Origin: Neobacillus driksii
GTDB taxonomy: Bacteria; Bacillota; Bacilli; Bacillales; Cytobacillaceae
NCBI RefSeq assembly: GCF_013409995.1
Contig: NZ_JACCBX010000004.1
Span: 310,001-374,000 of the forward strand
DNA length: 64,000 nucleotides
Direction of reading: 5' to 3'
Made by a program: the position numbers and the translations under genes. Shown here piece after piece: positions 30,911 through 41,158 of this stretch; the stretch's first letter is position 1; every line of letters begins with the position of its first letter. A model generated the notes under the pieces. That model had not been told where the DNA came from and did no database searches. It worked only from the letters and a program-made list of their open reading frames with translations.

Positions 30911-33900
30911 TTATTCATTTTCAGCGTCTAGGTTTAGTATATGTGCACCGTCAAAGAAGAATAAATATCTTTCATTTAATTTTCTCTTCCAAATTTTCTC
31001 CAAAGCTTTCGTATAAAGATTGATTTGCAGACGGTATCGTTGATCAAGTATTGATTTAGCCTGCTCAAAACCACCTTTGTATCGATCATTTATCCCGTCA
31101 GATTTAAAATCAATAAGGACGAGTCCTTTTTCATCCTCAAACACACAGTCGATAATCCCCTGGACAAAAACAGATTCATCTTGGTCCTTCCATGTTGGAT
31201 AAACCTCAGATGCAGGCAGGGATAACGTAAATGGAATTTCACGGTTCACAGTATTTGCTTTTAAGATCCGCTTACCTAAATCTGATTCAAAAAATTTCCC
31301 AATTAGGTGTGTATCAACAACTTCAGCCTGCTCGACGGTTAATAGTTCATTATGAACCATCAACTCAATTTGTGTTTTAACAGATTCTGTTGTAACAGGT
31401 CTTGTCAAATCCACATGCTGCATGACCATATGCAGAGCAGTCCCTCTTTCAGCAGGGCTAAGCGCCTTTTCCTGCATAAACTTAGGTCGTTTTGTAATGG
31501 ATTTTTTGAATCTGCTTAACAACTCGGTACCACTATGCTCATCTGACATTTCACGCTGACGCTTCATTTCAGATACCGATTGCTTGGAGCGATGGGTTGA
31601 GGCATTCGTAAAGGAGTACTCCCATGTTAAGCGAGACTCAATCTCCTCTTTATAAGGAGATGATAGCGGGATGATTTCCTTGTTCTCTACCTTTTCTAAA
31701 AAGGTGTCCTCTTCCAAGCTCTTCGTTACTTCCTGATTTTTAATTTCTTCAGCATTCATAATTGAAATTTTCCACGCAGAAGGATGACAGGAAATCTCTT
31801 CAGGCATAAGCAGATTTTGAATCTCCATCTTCCTTAACTCTATATTGTCCTGGTGTCGAATCAGCGCTGGTCCAACCCAATCCATATAACAGCCTGCACC
31901 TGCCCGTTCATAATCCTTAAGCAGCCAGTTTGTATTAGTTGAAACATCTGTCCACTGTTCAATTTGTTTATCGGCATCCTTCAACGTTCCTGTTAAATAT
32001 AACTTTTCCTTGGCCCGTGTCAGCGCCACATAAAGGACTCGCATTTCTTCTGCGAGCATTTCCATCTTCTTTCTCCGCTTAAAAGCAATTTGTGGTAAAG
32101 AGGGATAGGAAATTCGTTTTTCGACATTTACATACTTTGCCGCAAAGCCGTACTCTTTATCAAGCATATACGGTTTACGGATATCAGACATATTAAAGTT
32201 TCGCGACAATCCTCCAATAAAAACAACTGGAAATTCAAGTCCTTTACTGCTATGGATGGTCATAATTCGTACGACATCTTCCTGCTCTCCAAGCGCTCGA
32301 GCTGCTCCTAGGTCATCTCCTCTTTCAATCATTCTTTCTACAAAACGGAGAAAGCGGAATAACCCTCGGAACGAGGTTTGCTCATATTGCCTTGCCCGGT
32401 CATACAAAGCACGTAAATTTGCCTGTCTCTGCTTACCACCAGGCAAACCACCTGCAAAGTCATAAAACTGTGTATCCCTGTAAAGCTGCCAGATCAATTC
32501 GGAGAGTGACCCCTGGCGCGCCATGGAACGCCATTGTTCCAAATTGTCATAAAAACGGCGGACTTTTTCGTATAAAAGTTCTGTTTTTTCTGATGGGCTG
32601 CTTTTACAAAACTTTTTCACGGACTCCCAGAAAGTACCCTTGTTGTGGAGACGTATTTGTGCGAGTTCCTCTTCGTTCAGACCAACAATGGGCGACCGTA
32701 AAACAGAAGCCAATGGAATATCTTGAAATGGATTATCGATCACTCTTAGCAACGACATCATGATGGCTACTTCCGTTGCTTCAAAATATCCTGAGGAAAG
32801 ATTCGCATAAACCGGAATACCTTGTTGTTTGAATTCCTCCATGATTTGCGGTGCCCAGGTCATGGATCGAAGCAGAATCACCATATCTCGATACATAATC
32901 GGACGGTAAGAATTTGTTTTCGGATTATAAACCTTGGTTTCATTTGCAATTAATTGTTTGATTTTAGAAGCCATCACTCTAGCTTCAAGCTGGGATTTCT
33001 CTAAATCTACTTCATCAAATTCAGAAGGTACATTCTCCGTTTCGGATTCAGCAGCTTCAGTAGATACCTCTTTACTATCATTATTTTGATTAATTAGTAA
33101 TAGCTCGATTGGAAAAGGTTCATCTTCAGGATATGGTGCACCTGGCCGTAGTTCAGCAGCTTCATCATATTCAATTTCTCCAACCTTAACTCCCATGATC
33201 TGTTTAAATAAATAGTTGGTCCCTTCAAGTACTTCTTTTCTGCTTCTAAAGTTACGCGCAAGGTCAATGCGCAATCCTGTACCATTACCGTCCTGTCTGA
33301 ATCGATTATATTTTCCTAAGAATAGATTGGGCTCAGCTAAACGAAAACGGTATATAGATTGCTTCACGTCGCCGACCATAAACAAATTGCCATTCGTTTC
33401 ATCTTCTTTTGCCACTAGCTTTAATATGGTCTCCTGTACCATATTCGTGTCCTGATACTCATCAACAAATACTTCATTAAAATGATTCCGATAAGCTAGT
33501 GCAGCTTCTGATGGATGAAATTTCCCCTGAGAGCTGATTTCCCCTGTTAAGATTTCTAGGCAATAATGTTCTAGATCCGCATAATCAACCAGCCCTTTTT
33601 CTCGTTTTTCTTTCTCAAAACGGTCAGAAAAAACAGCGACTAAATGGACAAGCGTTTCAATGAGAGGGCGCATTTCTTCCATATCTTTTAAGAAGCCCTC
33701 TGGCTTTCTTAGAAAAAGTTCATCTTTTATATCCTGAATCTTCTTTTTCGCCTTATCACGAAGCTTTTGAGCTTTTTCCGTCAACTCTTTATCGAAGTGA
33801 TCTCCCTTTACTGGTTTTGCTCTTGTAAATGACCATGTTTGCATGGCATGATAAAGGGCTGACCATGAGTCCCGGTTCGCCTGGATAAGAGTATTAATCA

Positions 33901-34702
33901 CATTTATATCATCAAGGAAATTTTCCGCCCTAGGTGCCGGACCACCTGGAAGCTTCGTCACTTCTAAGCCTCGCTCTATCATTTCCTTCGCACCTTCTAA
34001 TTGAAGTTCAATATCAAAAATAAGTGCTTGAATGAAAGGTAATTCTTCGAGATTTGATATCTTAGAAATATCATACATATCAATCATTGACTGTAAATAA
34101 AGACTAGGCACAGGGTTCGACCGTGCAAAATCATAAATATCCCGGACAATATCCATTAAGGCACTATCACTTCGGTCGCTGGTAAAGGAGTCTACTAATC
34201 TAAAAAATGGCTCATTATGCTTTTTTCCATACTCCTCTTCAAATAGCTCGTCCATTACTTCATCTCGAATTAATTGTGCCTCTGTTTCATCAGCAATTCT
34301 AAATCCAGGGTCTACATCGATAAGGTAATAGTATTTACGAATAACCTCCATACAAAAGGAATGCAATGTTGAGATCGAAGCTTTATTTAATAAGCTTAGC
34401 TGCTTTCGTAAATGCCTTGAACTTGGGTCCTTATTGATGGCCTTTTCTAATGCTTCTCCGATTCGATGACGCATTTCAGCTGCAGAGGCGTTTGTAAATG
34501 TTACAACTAATAACTCATCCACATCAATAGGATCTTCCTCAGAAAGAATTTTTTGGATTATCCTTTCGACCAACACAGCAGTTTTTCCAGAGCCTGCTGC
34601 TGCTGCAACAAGAATATCTTTATTTTTTCCCATAATTGCTTTCCATTGATCTTCTGTCCAGGTTGCTCCATCAGGTTTAGGAGGTATTACAAAACTACTC
34701 AT
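30911..34702 (-). CDS. addA: AddA, helicase-nuclease subunit A
   Basis: A 1263-residue UvrD-like helicase with a C-terminal nuclease, half of the AddAB complex that processes double-strand breaks for RecA repair (the RecBCD equivalent). Walker A is AAAGSGKTAVLVERI near residue 37, Walker B VDEYQDTN, motif VI region EEMRVLYVALTRAKEKLYL. The nuclease motif is LVLIDFKSDGI. ATG at 34702 has AAAGGAGG nine bases upstream and overlaps the addB stop by eight bases. In B. subtilis sbcD-sbcC follow; here the gerP operon lies directly beyond, so those genes are absent from this position. Confidence 0.96.
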   Translation of the reverse strand: MSSFVIPPKPDGATWTEDQWKAIMGKNKDILVAAAAGSGKTAVLVERIIQKILSEEDPIDVDELLVVTFTNASAAEMRHRIGEALEKAINKDPSSRHLRKQLSLLNKASISTLHSFCMEVIRKYYYLIDVDPGFRIADETEAQLIRDEVMDELFEEEYGKKHNEPFFRLVDSFTSDRSDSALMDIVRDIYDFARSNPVPSLYLQSMIDMYDISKISNLEELPFIQALIFDIELQLEGAKEMIERGLEVTKLPGGPAPRAENFLDDINVINTLIQANRDSWSALYHAMQTWSFTRAKPVKGDHFDKELTEKAQKLRDKAKKKIQDIKDELFLRKPEGFLKDMEEMRPLIETLVHLVAVFSDRFEKEKREKGLVDYADLEHYCLEILTGEISSQGKFHPSEAALAYRNHFNEVFVDEYQDTNMVQETILKLVAKEDETNGNLFMVGDVKQSIYRFRLAEPNLFLGKYNRFRQDGNGTGLRIDLARNFRSRKEVLEGTNYLFKQIMGVKVGEIEYDEAAELRPGAPYPEDEPFPIELLLINQNNDSKEVSTEAAESETENVPSEFDEVDLEKSQLEARVMASKIKQLIANETKVYNPKTNSYRPIMYRDMVILLRSMTWAPQIMEEFKQQGIPVYANLSSGYFEATEVAIMMSLLRVIDNPFQDIPLASVLRSPIVGLNEEELAQIRLHNKGTFWESVKKFCKSSPSEKTELLYEKVRRFYDNLEQWRSMARQGSLSELIWQLYRDTQFYDFAGGLPGGKQRQANLRALYDRARQYEQTSFRGLFRFLRFVERMIERGDDLGAARALGEQEDVVRIMTIHSSKGLEFPVVFIGGLSRNFNMSDIRKPYMLDKEYGFAAKYVNVEKRISYPSLPQIAFKRRKKMEMLAEEMRVLYVALTRAKEKLYLTGTLKDADKQIEQWTDVSTNTNWLLKDYERAGAGCYMDWVGPALIRHQDNIELRKMEIQNLLMPEEISCHPSAWKISIMNAEEIKNQEVTKSLEEDTFLEKVENKEIIPLSSPYKEEIESRLTWEYSFTNASTHRSKQSVSEMKRQREMSDEHSGTELLSRFKKSITKRPKFMQEKALSPAERGTALHMVMQHVDLTRPVTTESVKTQIELMVHNELLTVEQAEVVDTHLIGKFFESDLGKRILKANTVNREIPFTLSLPASEVYPTWKDQDESVFVQGIIDCVFEDEKGLVLIDFKSDGINDRYKGGFEQAKSILDQRYRLQINLYTKALEKIWKRKLNERYLFFFDGAHILNLDAENE

Positions 34703-37700
34703 TTGCGCCAACCTCCTTTCGTATTAACTCAAATATTGTTTCCTTGGGCTGAGGTGTTAGAATTCGATAATGATTTTCAATCGATTCATCAAATTGACAA
34801 ACTGATTTGTAGGCACAAAATGTACATGGTGTTTTGTCTTTCAGTTTATACGGGGCAATATCAACTTGACCGTCCACTATAGCCTCTCCAGTAGTCTGAT
34901 AGAGCTTTCGAACGTAATTCCTTAAATCATCAAATTCATTTAGGCTCGCAACTTTCGATTTCTTGGTCAGATTGCCATCTTTTTTAATACCTGCCGAAAT
35001 AATCTGCGAATCACCTGATTCAAGACTTTGGTCCATCAGCTTGAGGACATCTTGGTCACCTACCATTAAACCGTTCATCTTGAATTTTTTCATGATTTCC
35101 TTTTCGATTTCATCAATCGTCAATAATTTAGTAGTACTTATCATCGGGTTATGGACATGGAAATAAAGAACTCCTGCAGGGCTTGCTTTCATTTCTACCA
35201 GTTCGTCCGAATGTGTAATGACAATATCTAGGTAGGTTAACATTTGCAATGCCAGTCCATAGTATACCTCGTTAAGATTAACATCTTTTTCACTCGATTT
35301 ATAATCTATCACACGTAAGTAAGTACTATTGTTTTCACCCTTTGCTTGATCGACCCTGTCGATACGGCCGGCTAATTCCATACGTTTTCCGTTTTTTAGT
35401 GAAAATGTTAATGGCGGGAGCTTGCCATTTCGCCCAAAGCTCAATTCTAATCCGATAGGTGAGAATCCACTTACTTTAGCATGTTCGCTTAATACTTGTG
35501 AGGCCCGGGTAATTATTTGTTCTAATTTCCGTTTGATATAGTGATGCCGTTCTGAGCTTAAAAGAATTTCATTTTGCAGCTTAGGAGCTAAAGCAGTCAC
35601 TGCCTCCTTGGCAAGTTCTTCACATTGTTTCTTTGTTAGAGATGCCCAGCTAAGTCTTTGCTCATTTACAAAGTCGGAGATGTGCTTTAAAGCAGCATGA
35701 AACAATTCTCCTATGTCAGGTGCCTCCAAACGAAAAACTTGACGTTCACGAAGCTTTAGCCCATGCTGTGCAAAATGCGAAAACGCACAGCCATTATACA
35801 ATTCCATTCGTGAAACACTGGCCTGTATCGTATTTCCGTACAATTCGTCCGCTGTTTCCTTTGAAAGCTGTACCGCCTGGTTGGTATAGAAGAGACTGGA
35901 AAATACCTTCTCAGCACGTCCCTTCCACTCTCCGTTGATATAAAAGTTATACACATCCCACCACAAATCGGAAATAGGATAATTCCGCTTTTGCAATTGC
36001 AGTTGTGAGGTCAAGTAAGATAGAGTTGTTTTGTAATTAGTAACAAAGTTTAATTGTTCTCCTTCTGTTAGCTCCGCAGCATCTGTACCATAAAAATGTT
36101 CTTCTGCATTTGGATACATATCTTTCAATCTCTTAATATACGAAGAAGCTATTAATGCCTTTCCTTCATCATTAGCGAGCGGGTAACTGACATAAAGAGA
36201 TTCTGAAGGTGTAGTTAGGGCTTTATAGGCTATAAAATTCTCATCCAATAGGCGTGTTCTGCTGCTTGGCGCCACTATTAAATCTGCACCTATTAACGTT
36301 TCACGCTCGTCATCAGATAATATCCCATCATCTGCAATTTTAGCTGGCAATATCCCCTCATTAACACCAACAATAAAGGCTGCCTTTATGTCCGTCAGTC
36401 GAGATTTTTCTAAATCCCCGATGATAACCTGATCTAAAGCAGGGGGAATCAATGAAAAATAGAGTGATTCAAATCCCGCTTCCAAGATAGCGGAAAAAGA
36501 CTTTAAGGGAACAGCTTCATCCCCTAATATTTCCACATATTGATCTAGGAGTTCGATACATGCATTCCACACCTGATCATGCTCACGCATTTTTAATAGA
36601 TTACCTTTTTGCTCGGCTTCTACTTTCCAATTTTCTAGTTTTGAAGGAATATCTAATTCTTCTAGATATAAATAGATTGCTTCACAAAGTTTTCGGCCAG
36701 TGTCTGCCTTTTTAAGCCTTCTCGATAATCGTAGTATCGGTGCTGATACCATAAGCTTTAATTCATTCAATTGCTGTTCTATTTCTTTTTCAGCATCGGT
36801 TTGCACATTTGCTTCCATTTCAAGACCCTTGAAGCGACGGTACGTCCAGCGGTCTTTACTTGTCCATTTACTGCCTTTAATACCATAAGCAAGTACATAG
36901 TTTTCTAGTCTATCCATTTTTTCCCGCATTCGTTTTGGATTTTCCTGAAGCGGGTATATTAATTCCGTTTTGATTACTCTAAAAACAGGCTCATAACGCC
37001 AAAATGTTTGAATTACTTCTAATGTTGAGCGAATTAATTCAATCAATGGGTGATTCAGCATCGTTCTCTTTTGGTCAATAAAAAATGGAATTTGATAATC
37101 GGAGAAAACTGGCTCGACGATTTCATGATAATCACTGCCATTTCTTATCAGTAATGCGATGTCTTTATAACGAAAATTCTTTGTCCGAACCAACTGGAGA
37201 ATTTCGCGCGCTATCCCCTCTATCTCAGCTCTACGATTCACTGCTTGACCAATATGGATGTCTGTTTCTCCATAATAAGGGACCGCTGGCCTAGTATCGA
37301 AATGTTTTTCTAAATGCTGTAAAGATAACTGATTCCATTTCTGCTGATGTGACAGATAGAGAGGAGGCTCTAATTGAATTCCTTCAGCTTTGGCAATATC
37401 GTTTAAAATGCAGCAAGCATCACTCGACAATCGAAATAAATCCAATTCATCTGGCTGCGTTTCAAAAGAAGTTCTGTCCGTTGTCATAGTGATCGTTACT
37501 CTCTGACAATGCCTCATTAACTCTTTAATGACCAAGTATTCTTGTGGTGTAAAGCTATAAAATCCATCTATATAAATTTCCGCCTCTTTTAAGTAGATTG
37601 ATGCAGAAACCTTTTCTGAAAGCAAACGAAAATAGTCTTCGGAATCAATATACTTCCCAAAGACCTCATCTTCAAATTGTCTATATATAATCTCTAAATC

Positions 37701-38180
37701 ATTTAGTTTATCCTGCAAGGCTATAGAGGCTGTTTCACCATTCCCCTTAGCCTTTTGGAATAGCTCATCTGGGGAAATGCAATAACGCTTAAATTCAGTA
37801 ATCATTTGTTCAACTTGCTGAACAAATCCATTTTTATCAGCAGCACGCTGAAACAATTTTAATTGGTCTTTTTTATCTTCAATAATTTTCCGAATGAGCA
37901 TGCTTACTCCTACACTGCTTAGATGATACCTGCTTATACCGCCAGTCTCCTGCAAAATCCGCCAAGCTAACCGTGAGAAACTGTAAACTTGGGCACGAAT
38001 CATTCCCCCAAGTTTTGGATTAGTCGCCAAACGATATTCTGTTGAAAAGGTCATCTGTTCTGGAACGATATAAATAATCGGCGCTCCCTCTGGATTTTCC
38101 AGCAGCCGGTCTTCAATTTCATTCATGCATATTTGTGTTTTACCGCTTCCCGACCTTCCGGTTACCATTCTTAAAGACAT
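34695..38180 (-). CDS. addB: AddB, nuclease subunit B
   Basis: A 1161-residue partner of AddA. Walker A is TGRSGSGKTQICMNEI at the N-terminus, the helicase-like core is degenerate as expected, and the C-terminal nuclease has RVIDYKSSEKDVNLNE. The 4Fe-4S cluster ligands are one cysteine in YNGCAFSHFAQ and three in CTFCAYKSVCQF near the end. GGGGAAG lies before ATG. It precedes and overlaps addA. A terminator upstream separates it from the signal peptidase gene, so addBA has its own promoter in the 120 bases before 38180. Confidence 0.95.
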   Translation of the reverse strand: MSLRMVTGRSGSGKTQICMNEIEDRLLENPEGAPIIYIVPEQMTFSTEYRLATNPKLGGMIRAQVYSFSRLAWRILQETGGISRYHLSSVGVSMLIRKIIEDKKDQLKLFQRAADKNGFVQQVEQMITEFKRYCISPDELFQKAKGNGETASIALQDKLNDLEIIYRQFEDEVFGKYIDSEDYFRLLSEKVSASIYLKEAEIYIDGFYSFTPQEYLVIKELMRHCQRVTITMTTDRTSFETQPDELDLFRLSSDACCILNDIAKAEGIQLEPPLYLSHQQKWNQLSLQHLEKHFDTRPAVPYYGETDIHIGQAVNRRAEIEGIAREILQLVRTKNFRYKDIALLIRNGSDYHEIVEPVFSDYQIPFFIDQKRTMLNHPLIELIRSTLEVIQTFWRYEPVFRVIKTELIYPLQENPKRMREKMDRLENYVLAYGIKGSKWTSKDRWTYRRFKGLEMEANVQTDAEKEIEQQLNELKLMVSAPILRLSRRLKKADTGRKLCEAIYLYLEELDIPSKLENWKVEAEQKGNLLKMREHDQVWNACIELLDQYVEILGDEAVPLKSFSAILEAGFESLYFSLIPPALDQVIIGDLEKSRLTDIKAAFIVGVNEGILPAKIADDGILSDDERETLIGADLIVAPSSRTRLLDENFIAYKALTTPSESLYVSYPLANDEGKALIASSYIKRLKDMYPNAEEHFYGTDAAELTEGEQLNFVTNYKTTLSYLTSQLQLQKRNYPISDLWWDVYNFYINGEWKGRAEKVFSSLFYTNQAVQLSKETADELYGNTIQASVSRMELYNGCAFSHFAQHGLKLRERQVFRLEAPDIGELFHAALKHISDFVNEQRLSWASLTKKQCEELAKEAVTALAPKLQNEILLSSERHHYIKRKLEQIITRASQVLSEHAKVSGFSPIGLELSFGRNGKLPPLTFSLKNGKRMELAGRIDRVDQAKGENNSTYLRVIDYKSSEKDVNLNEVYYGLALQMLTYLDIVITHSDELVEMKASPAGVLYFHVHNPMISTTKLLTIDEIEKEIMKKFKMNGLMVGDQDVLKLMDQSLESGDSQIISAGIKKDGNLTKKSKVASLNEFDDLRNYVRKLYQTTGEAIVDGQVDIAPYKLKDKTPCTFCAYKSVCQFDESIENHYRILTPQPKETIFELIRKEVGANE

Positions 38181-38302
38181 GTTTCTTCCCCGCTTTCCGA
38201 TTACCCTACTTTAATCTAATACTCTCATTTTATCACAAAAGGAGCACAAACGTTTGGAACAATTCATACAGATTTAAACCAGTAATGGTAATTTTTAAAA
38301 CA

Positions 38303-38337
38303 AAAAAAGAGACGATATGATTATCGCGCTCTCAGGT
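38303..38337 (-). terminator. Terminator of the signal peptidase unit
   Basis: On the minus strand GAGAGCGCGAT-AATCAT-ATCGTCTC (one or two mismatches) is followed by TTTTTTTG. It lies between the signal peptidase gene and addB. Confidence 0.82.
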
Positions 38338-38354
38338 TTCTAATCTATTCTAAT

Positions 38355-38909
38355 TTAAAATTGAACATCCATTTCGTTTAGCGGCCAGTAACGAAGGTCG
38401 ACTTTTCCAACCACTTGGCTGACTGAAATGAATCCAAAATGCCTGCTGTCCCAGCTGCCTAAGCGATTATCCCCTAATACAAATAACTTTCCTTCTGGTA
38501 CAGTATTTTCACCTGTGATTTCTTTCAAACTAAAATCTCCTGTAAGTTTGACACCCGGTATTTCTTGCTTATATACATTTAAAAAGGGTTCCTTGTACTT
38601 TTGTCCGTTGATAAATAATTCGTCATCTTTAAATTCAATCTTATCCCCTGGAAGACCAATCACTCGCTTGACAAAATCCTCTTTCTCATTTGCATGGAAA
38701 ACGATGACATCAAAACGGCTCAAATCACTGATTTGGTAGCCCAGCTTATTAACTACTAATTTGTTTCCATCCTGAAGAGTAGGCATCATCGACTCCCCCT
38801 CAACAACATAGTTAGAAAAGAAAAAAGTTCGTATAAAAGCAAAAATAATAATTCCAATTGCAAAAGCTTTAACCCATTCTATCCCCTCTTTTTTCCATTC
38901 AATATTCAC
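38355..38909 (-). CDS. sipV: Type I signal peptidase (SipV-like)
   Basis: A 184-residue membrane protease that removes signal peptides of exported proteins. One N-terminal membrane segment (WVKAFAIGIIIFAFIRTFFF), then catalytic serine in VEGESMMPTLQ, lysine in DFVKRVIGLPGD, and the conserved GDNRLGSWDSRHFG. GTG start with AGGAG seven bases upstream. yhjE precedes it by two bases, in the yhjE-sipV order of B. subtilis. A polar insert of about 15 residues between the lysine and box E (VKLTGDFSLKEITG) is within the usual range. Confidence 0.93.
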   Translation of the reverse strand: MNIEWKKEGIEWVKAFAIGIIIFAFIRTFFFSNYVVEGESMMPTLQDGNKLVVNKLGYQISDLSRFDVIVFHANEKEDFVKRVIGLPGDKIEFKDDELFINGQKYKEPFLNVYKQEIPGVKLTGDFSLKEITGENTVPEGKLFVLGDNRLGSWDSRHFGFISVSQVVGKVDLRYWPLNEMDVQF

Positions 38910-38911
38910 TT

Positions 38912-39565
38912 TTAACTCCTCCTCTTCTTCAGCTCTTTACCCCTATTTATCTCCTCATTATGGTCATTTTCCATGCTCTTATTCAATCTTACTTCAATTC
39001 TTTTTCCAACATACCAAAGAATAAAAATAACTAGAAAAACTATGCCAGTACGGTAAGGCCGAGTAATCAATGATTGAAGATCATATCCAACAAAACTGAT
39101 AGTAAAAATCATCACCATTTTGCCAATTGCGACAGCAAGCATGTATTGGTAAATACTGATTTTCGAAAAAGCGGCTACAACATTTACCACAACAGATGGA
39201 GTAAATGGGAAACAAAGGAGCAAAAAGAGCGGTCCAAAACCATGCCGATCCACCCAGTCCATTAACTTTTGAACTTTTGGGTGTTTTGATAGAAAAGAAA
39301 AAACTCTCTTTTGTCCGTACTTCCTGATGAGCAAAAAAAGCATCAGTGCTCCCAGGCATGATCCCAGCCAAGAATATAAAAATCCCAGCCATAGCCCAAA
39401 AGCACTGGCATTAGCCATTACAAAAATAACCAACGGCAGAAACGGTAAAAATGCTTCAATCATGGGCAGCACTACACCGGGTATCGGTCCAAAGGACCGG
39501 TACTCTTGAATTAAGTCCATTATATTTTCTAGTGTGAACCAAGCCTTGATTCCTTCAAAGTCCAT
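38912..39565 (-). CDS. yhjE: YhjE-like TVP38/TMEM64 (DedA-type) membrane protein
   Basis: A 217-residue membrane protein of the SNARE-associated/TVP38 family. Hydrophobic segments include AFLPFLPLVIFVMANASAFG, GFLYSWLGSCLGALMLFLLI, a re-entrant FGPLFLLLCFPFTPSVVVNV (the family core with a conserved Phe-Thr-Pro) and two C-terminal helices, then a basic tail. Family members move phospholipids or related lipids across membranes; the substrate here is unknown. GGTAGGGAG lies before ATG. It is followed at once by the signal peptidase gene. Confidence 0.87.
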   Translation of the reverse strand: MDFEGIKAWFTLENIMDLIQEYRSFGPIPGVVLPMIEAFLPFLPLVIFVMANASAFGLWLGFLYSWLGSCLGALMLFLLIRKYGQKRVFSFLSKHPKVQKLMDWVDRHGFGPLFLLLCFPFTPSVVVNVVAAFSKISIYQYMLAVAIGKMVMIFTISFVGYDLQSLITRPYRTGIVFLVIFILWYVGKRIEVRLNKSMENDHNEEINRGKELKKRRS

Positions 39566-39610
39566 ATGATTGCTCCCTACCTTATTACATTGAGCGCTGA
39601 ATGCGTTAGA

Positions 39611-40558
39611 TTATTGCGTTAAAAAGTCGTGAAAAGCTTCCCTATTCAACTCTAAATCCAAATCCAAAACAGAACCTTCCCCTTTTATTTTTGCATCTTT
39701 ATATCCATTTTCAATAGGAATTCTAAAGGTCTGAATATCTCCTCTATCTTTTGCAAAGAAGTCTTTCGCCATAAACAATATATCTCCTGTATCCATGTTT
39801 GTGTTGATATATGGTGTGACCACACCTATTAATTTAGGGAGTTTTGGGATCGTTTGAATGCCCGAAAGCTGATCACTAATAGCCTGAAGTGCCTGTTGCT
39901 GACGTTGAACTCGGCCAAAGTCACCTATAGCATCATGTCGAAATCGTACAAAGCTAAGCATTTGCTCCCCGTTTAATCTTTGCAGCCCCGGTTCTAGTGG
40001 AACATCAATGTATGCTGACATTTTTTTTTCGACGTTTATTTCTACGCCCTGGGGAAATGCTTCATCAATTAACTGCACAAAACCTTGAAAGTCAACTATC
40101 GCAAAATACTGTAAATCAATATCAAAGTTTTCTTTAATTGTTTTCCTCATCAGCTCTGGCCCGCCACGCATAAAGGCAGAATTGATTTTATGCTTACCAT
40201 ATCCAGGAATATTCACATAAATGTCTCTCATAATAGACGTAAGCTTATAAGTTCCTTTATCCTCATTATAATGCGCAATCATAATAGTATCGGCCCTCGA
40301 AGCTTTCTCGCCCTCTCTGGCATCGCTCCCTAATAAAAGGATATTTGTGGCCCCATATTGGTCCTTTTTTCCTTCAAAAGTGTACACTTCTTCGTTAACA
40401 TTATTTTCATCATTATTAATTTTCTCTAATGATTGATTAACTCCTTGTTTATACTGATAATATGCGTAACCTCCAGTGGCACCAAACAGCACCAACAAGA
40501 CAAGTACTATAGAGGTCGATTTTCTTTTTTTCCTTTTTCTATGTTTTTCGTATCTCAT
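39611..40558 (-). CDS. LytR-CpsA-Psr (LCP) family cell-wall glycopolymer ligase
   Basis: A 315-residue protein with a very basic N-terminus (MRYEKHRKRKKRKS), one membrane anchor (VLVLLVLFGATGGYAYYQY) and an external LCP domain that transfers wall teichoic acid or similar polymers to peptidoglycan. Conserved are NILLLGSDAREGEKASRADTIM, SIMRDIYVNIPG, KINSAF and MLSFVRFRHD-x2-GDFGR. AGGTGAAG lies before ATG. It is not in a cell-wall operon here but upstream of yhjE-sipV. Which of the TagTUV-type paralogs it equals is not clear. Confidence 0.93.
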   Translation of the reverse strand: MRYEKHRKRKKRKSTSIVLVLLVLFGATGGYAYYQYKQGVNQSLEKINNDENNVNEEVYTFEGKKDQYGATNILLLGSDAREGEKASRADTIMIAHYNEDKGTYKLTSIMRDIYVNIPGYGKHKINSAFMRGGPELMRKTIKENFDIDLQYFAIVDFQGFVQLIDEAFPQGVEINVEKKMSAYIDVPLEPGLQRLNGEQMLSFVRFRHDAIGDFGRVQRQQQALQAISDQLSGIQTIPKLPKLIGVVTPYINTNMDTGDILFMAKDFFAKDRGDIQTFRIPIENGYKDAKIKGEGSVLDLDLELNREAFHDFLTQ

Positions 40559-40684
40559 ACTTTCTTCACCTATCTATTTCATATTTTTAAGGACAAATTT
40601 ATTCTGTCTATATATAATTCATTTTCCCCTAGAAAATATCCTTCTATCAAAAACTTTCTCATACAAGTACCAAATTTTGCAAAC

Positions 40685-40716
40685 AAAAAAACGCAATCTT
40701 TAAAGCATTGCGTTTT
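40685..40716 (-). terminator. Terminator-like hairpin upstream of the LCP gene
   Basis: On the minus strand AACGCAAT-GCTTTAAAG-ATTGCGTT is followed by TTTTTGTTT. It lies about 125 bases upstream of the LCP gene in its own direction, with no gene between it and divergent yhjD. It may be an attenuator of a long leader or protect the LCP promoter from read-through. Confidence 0.6.
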
Positions 40717-40788
40717 CCATCAGACTTTTGTATGATAAAATAGGAACGGATGTTCTGTTGATTAGTTTAGAAAGGAGCGGATGATGGG

Positions 40789-41154
40789 ATGACCAGGATT
40801 CCAGATGAGGATCGTAATATAATGGAGAAAGCCATCTATTTGCCTATGGTATTAATTGTCTTAAATCGTGATTTAGCTGTTGTAGAAAACAGTCCTTTTA
40901 AATTAAAAAAACCCTATTTACAACTAATTGAAGAAACAATGAAAAGTATTCAAAAGGAATTAGCCGAAGTAAAACGATATATGAAGAAGAATAACCTAAA
41001 AGTAATAGAAACAAAACGGGACGATGCCTTTACTATGTTTTTGTTCTTGTACAAAGGGTATGAAGAAGCTCATAATTACTTTAATCCAAGAATACGCAAC
41101 AAAGTTCAAGAATTAATGGAGTTTTATTTTCAAAAACAGCACCTGTCCCATTAA
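40789..41154 (+). CDS. yhjD: YhjD family protein
   Basis: A 121-residue soluble helical protein, MTRIPDEDRNIMEKAIYLPM, with KSIQKELAEVKRYMKKNNLK and MFLFLYKGYEEAHNYFNPRI. It matches YhjD of Bacillus by sequence and by place beside the yhjE-sipV and comK genes. AAAGGAG lies eleven bases before ATG. Function is unknown. It converges on comK with only four bases between the stop codons. Confidence 0.85.
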   Translation: MTRIPDEDRNIMEKAIYLPMVLIVLNRDLAVVENSPFKLKKPYLQLIEETMKSIQKELAEVKRYMKKNNLKVIETKRDDAFTMFLFLYKGYEEAHNYFNPRIRNKVQELMEFYFQKQHLSH

Positions 41155-41158
41155 GAAT

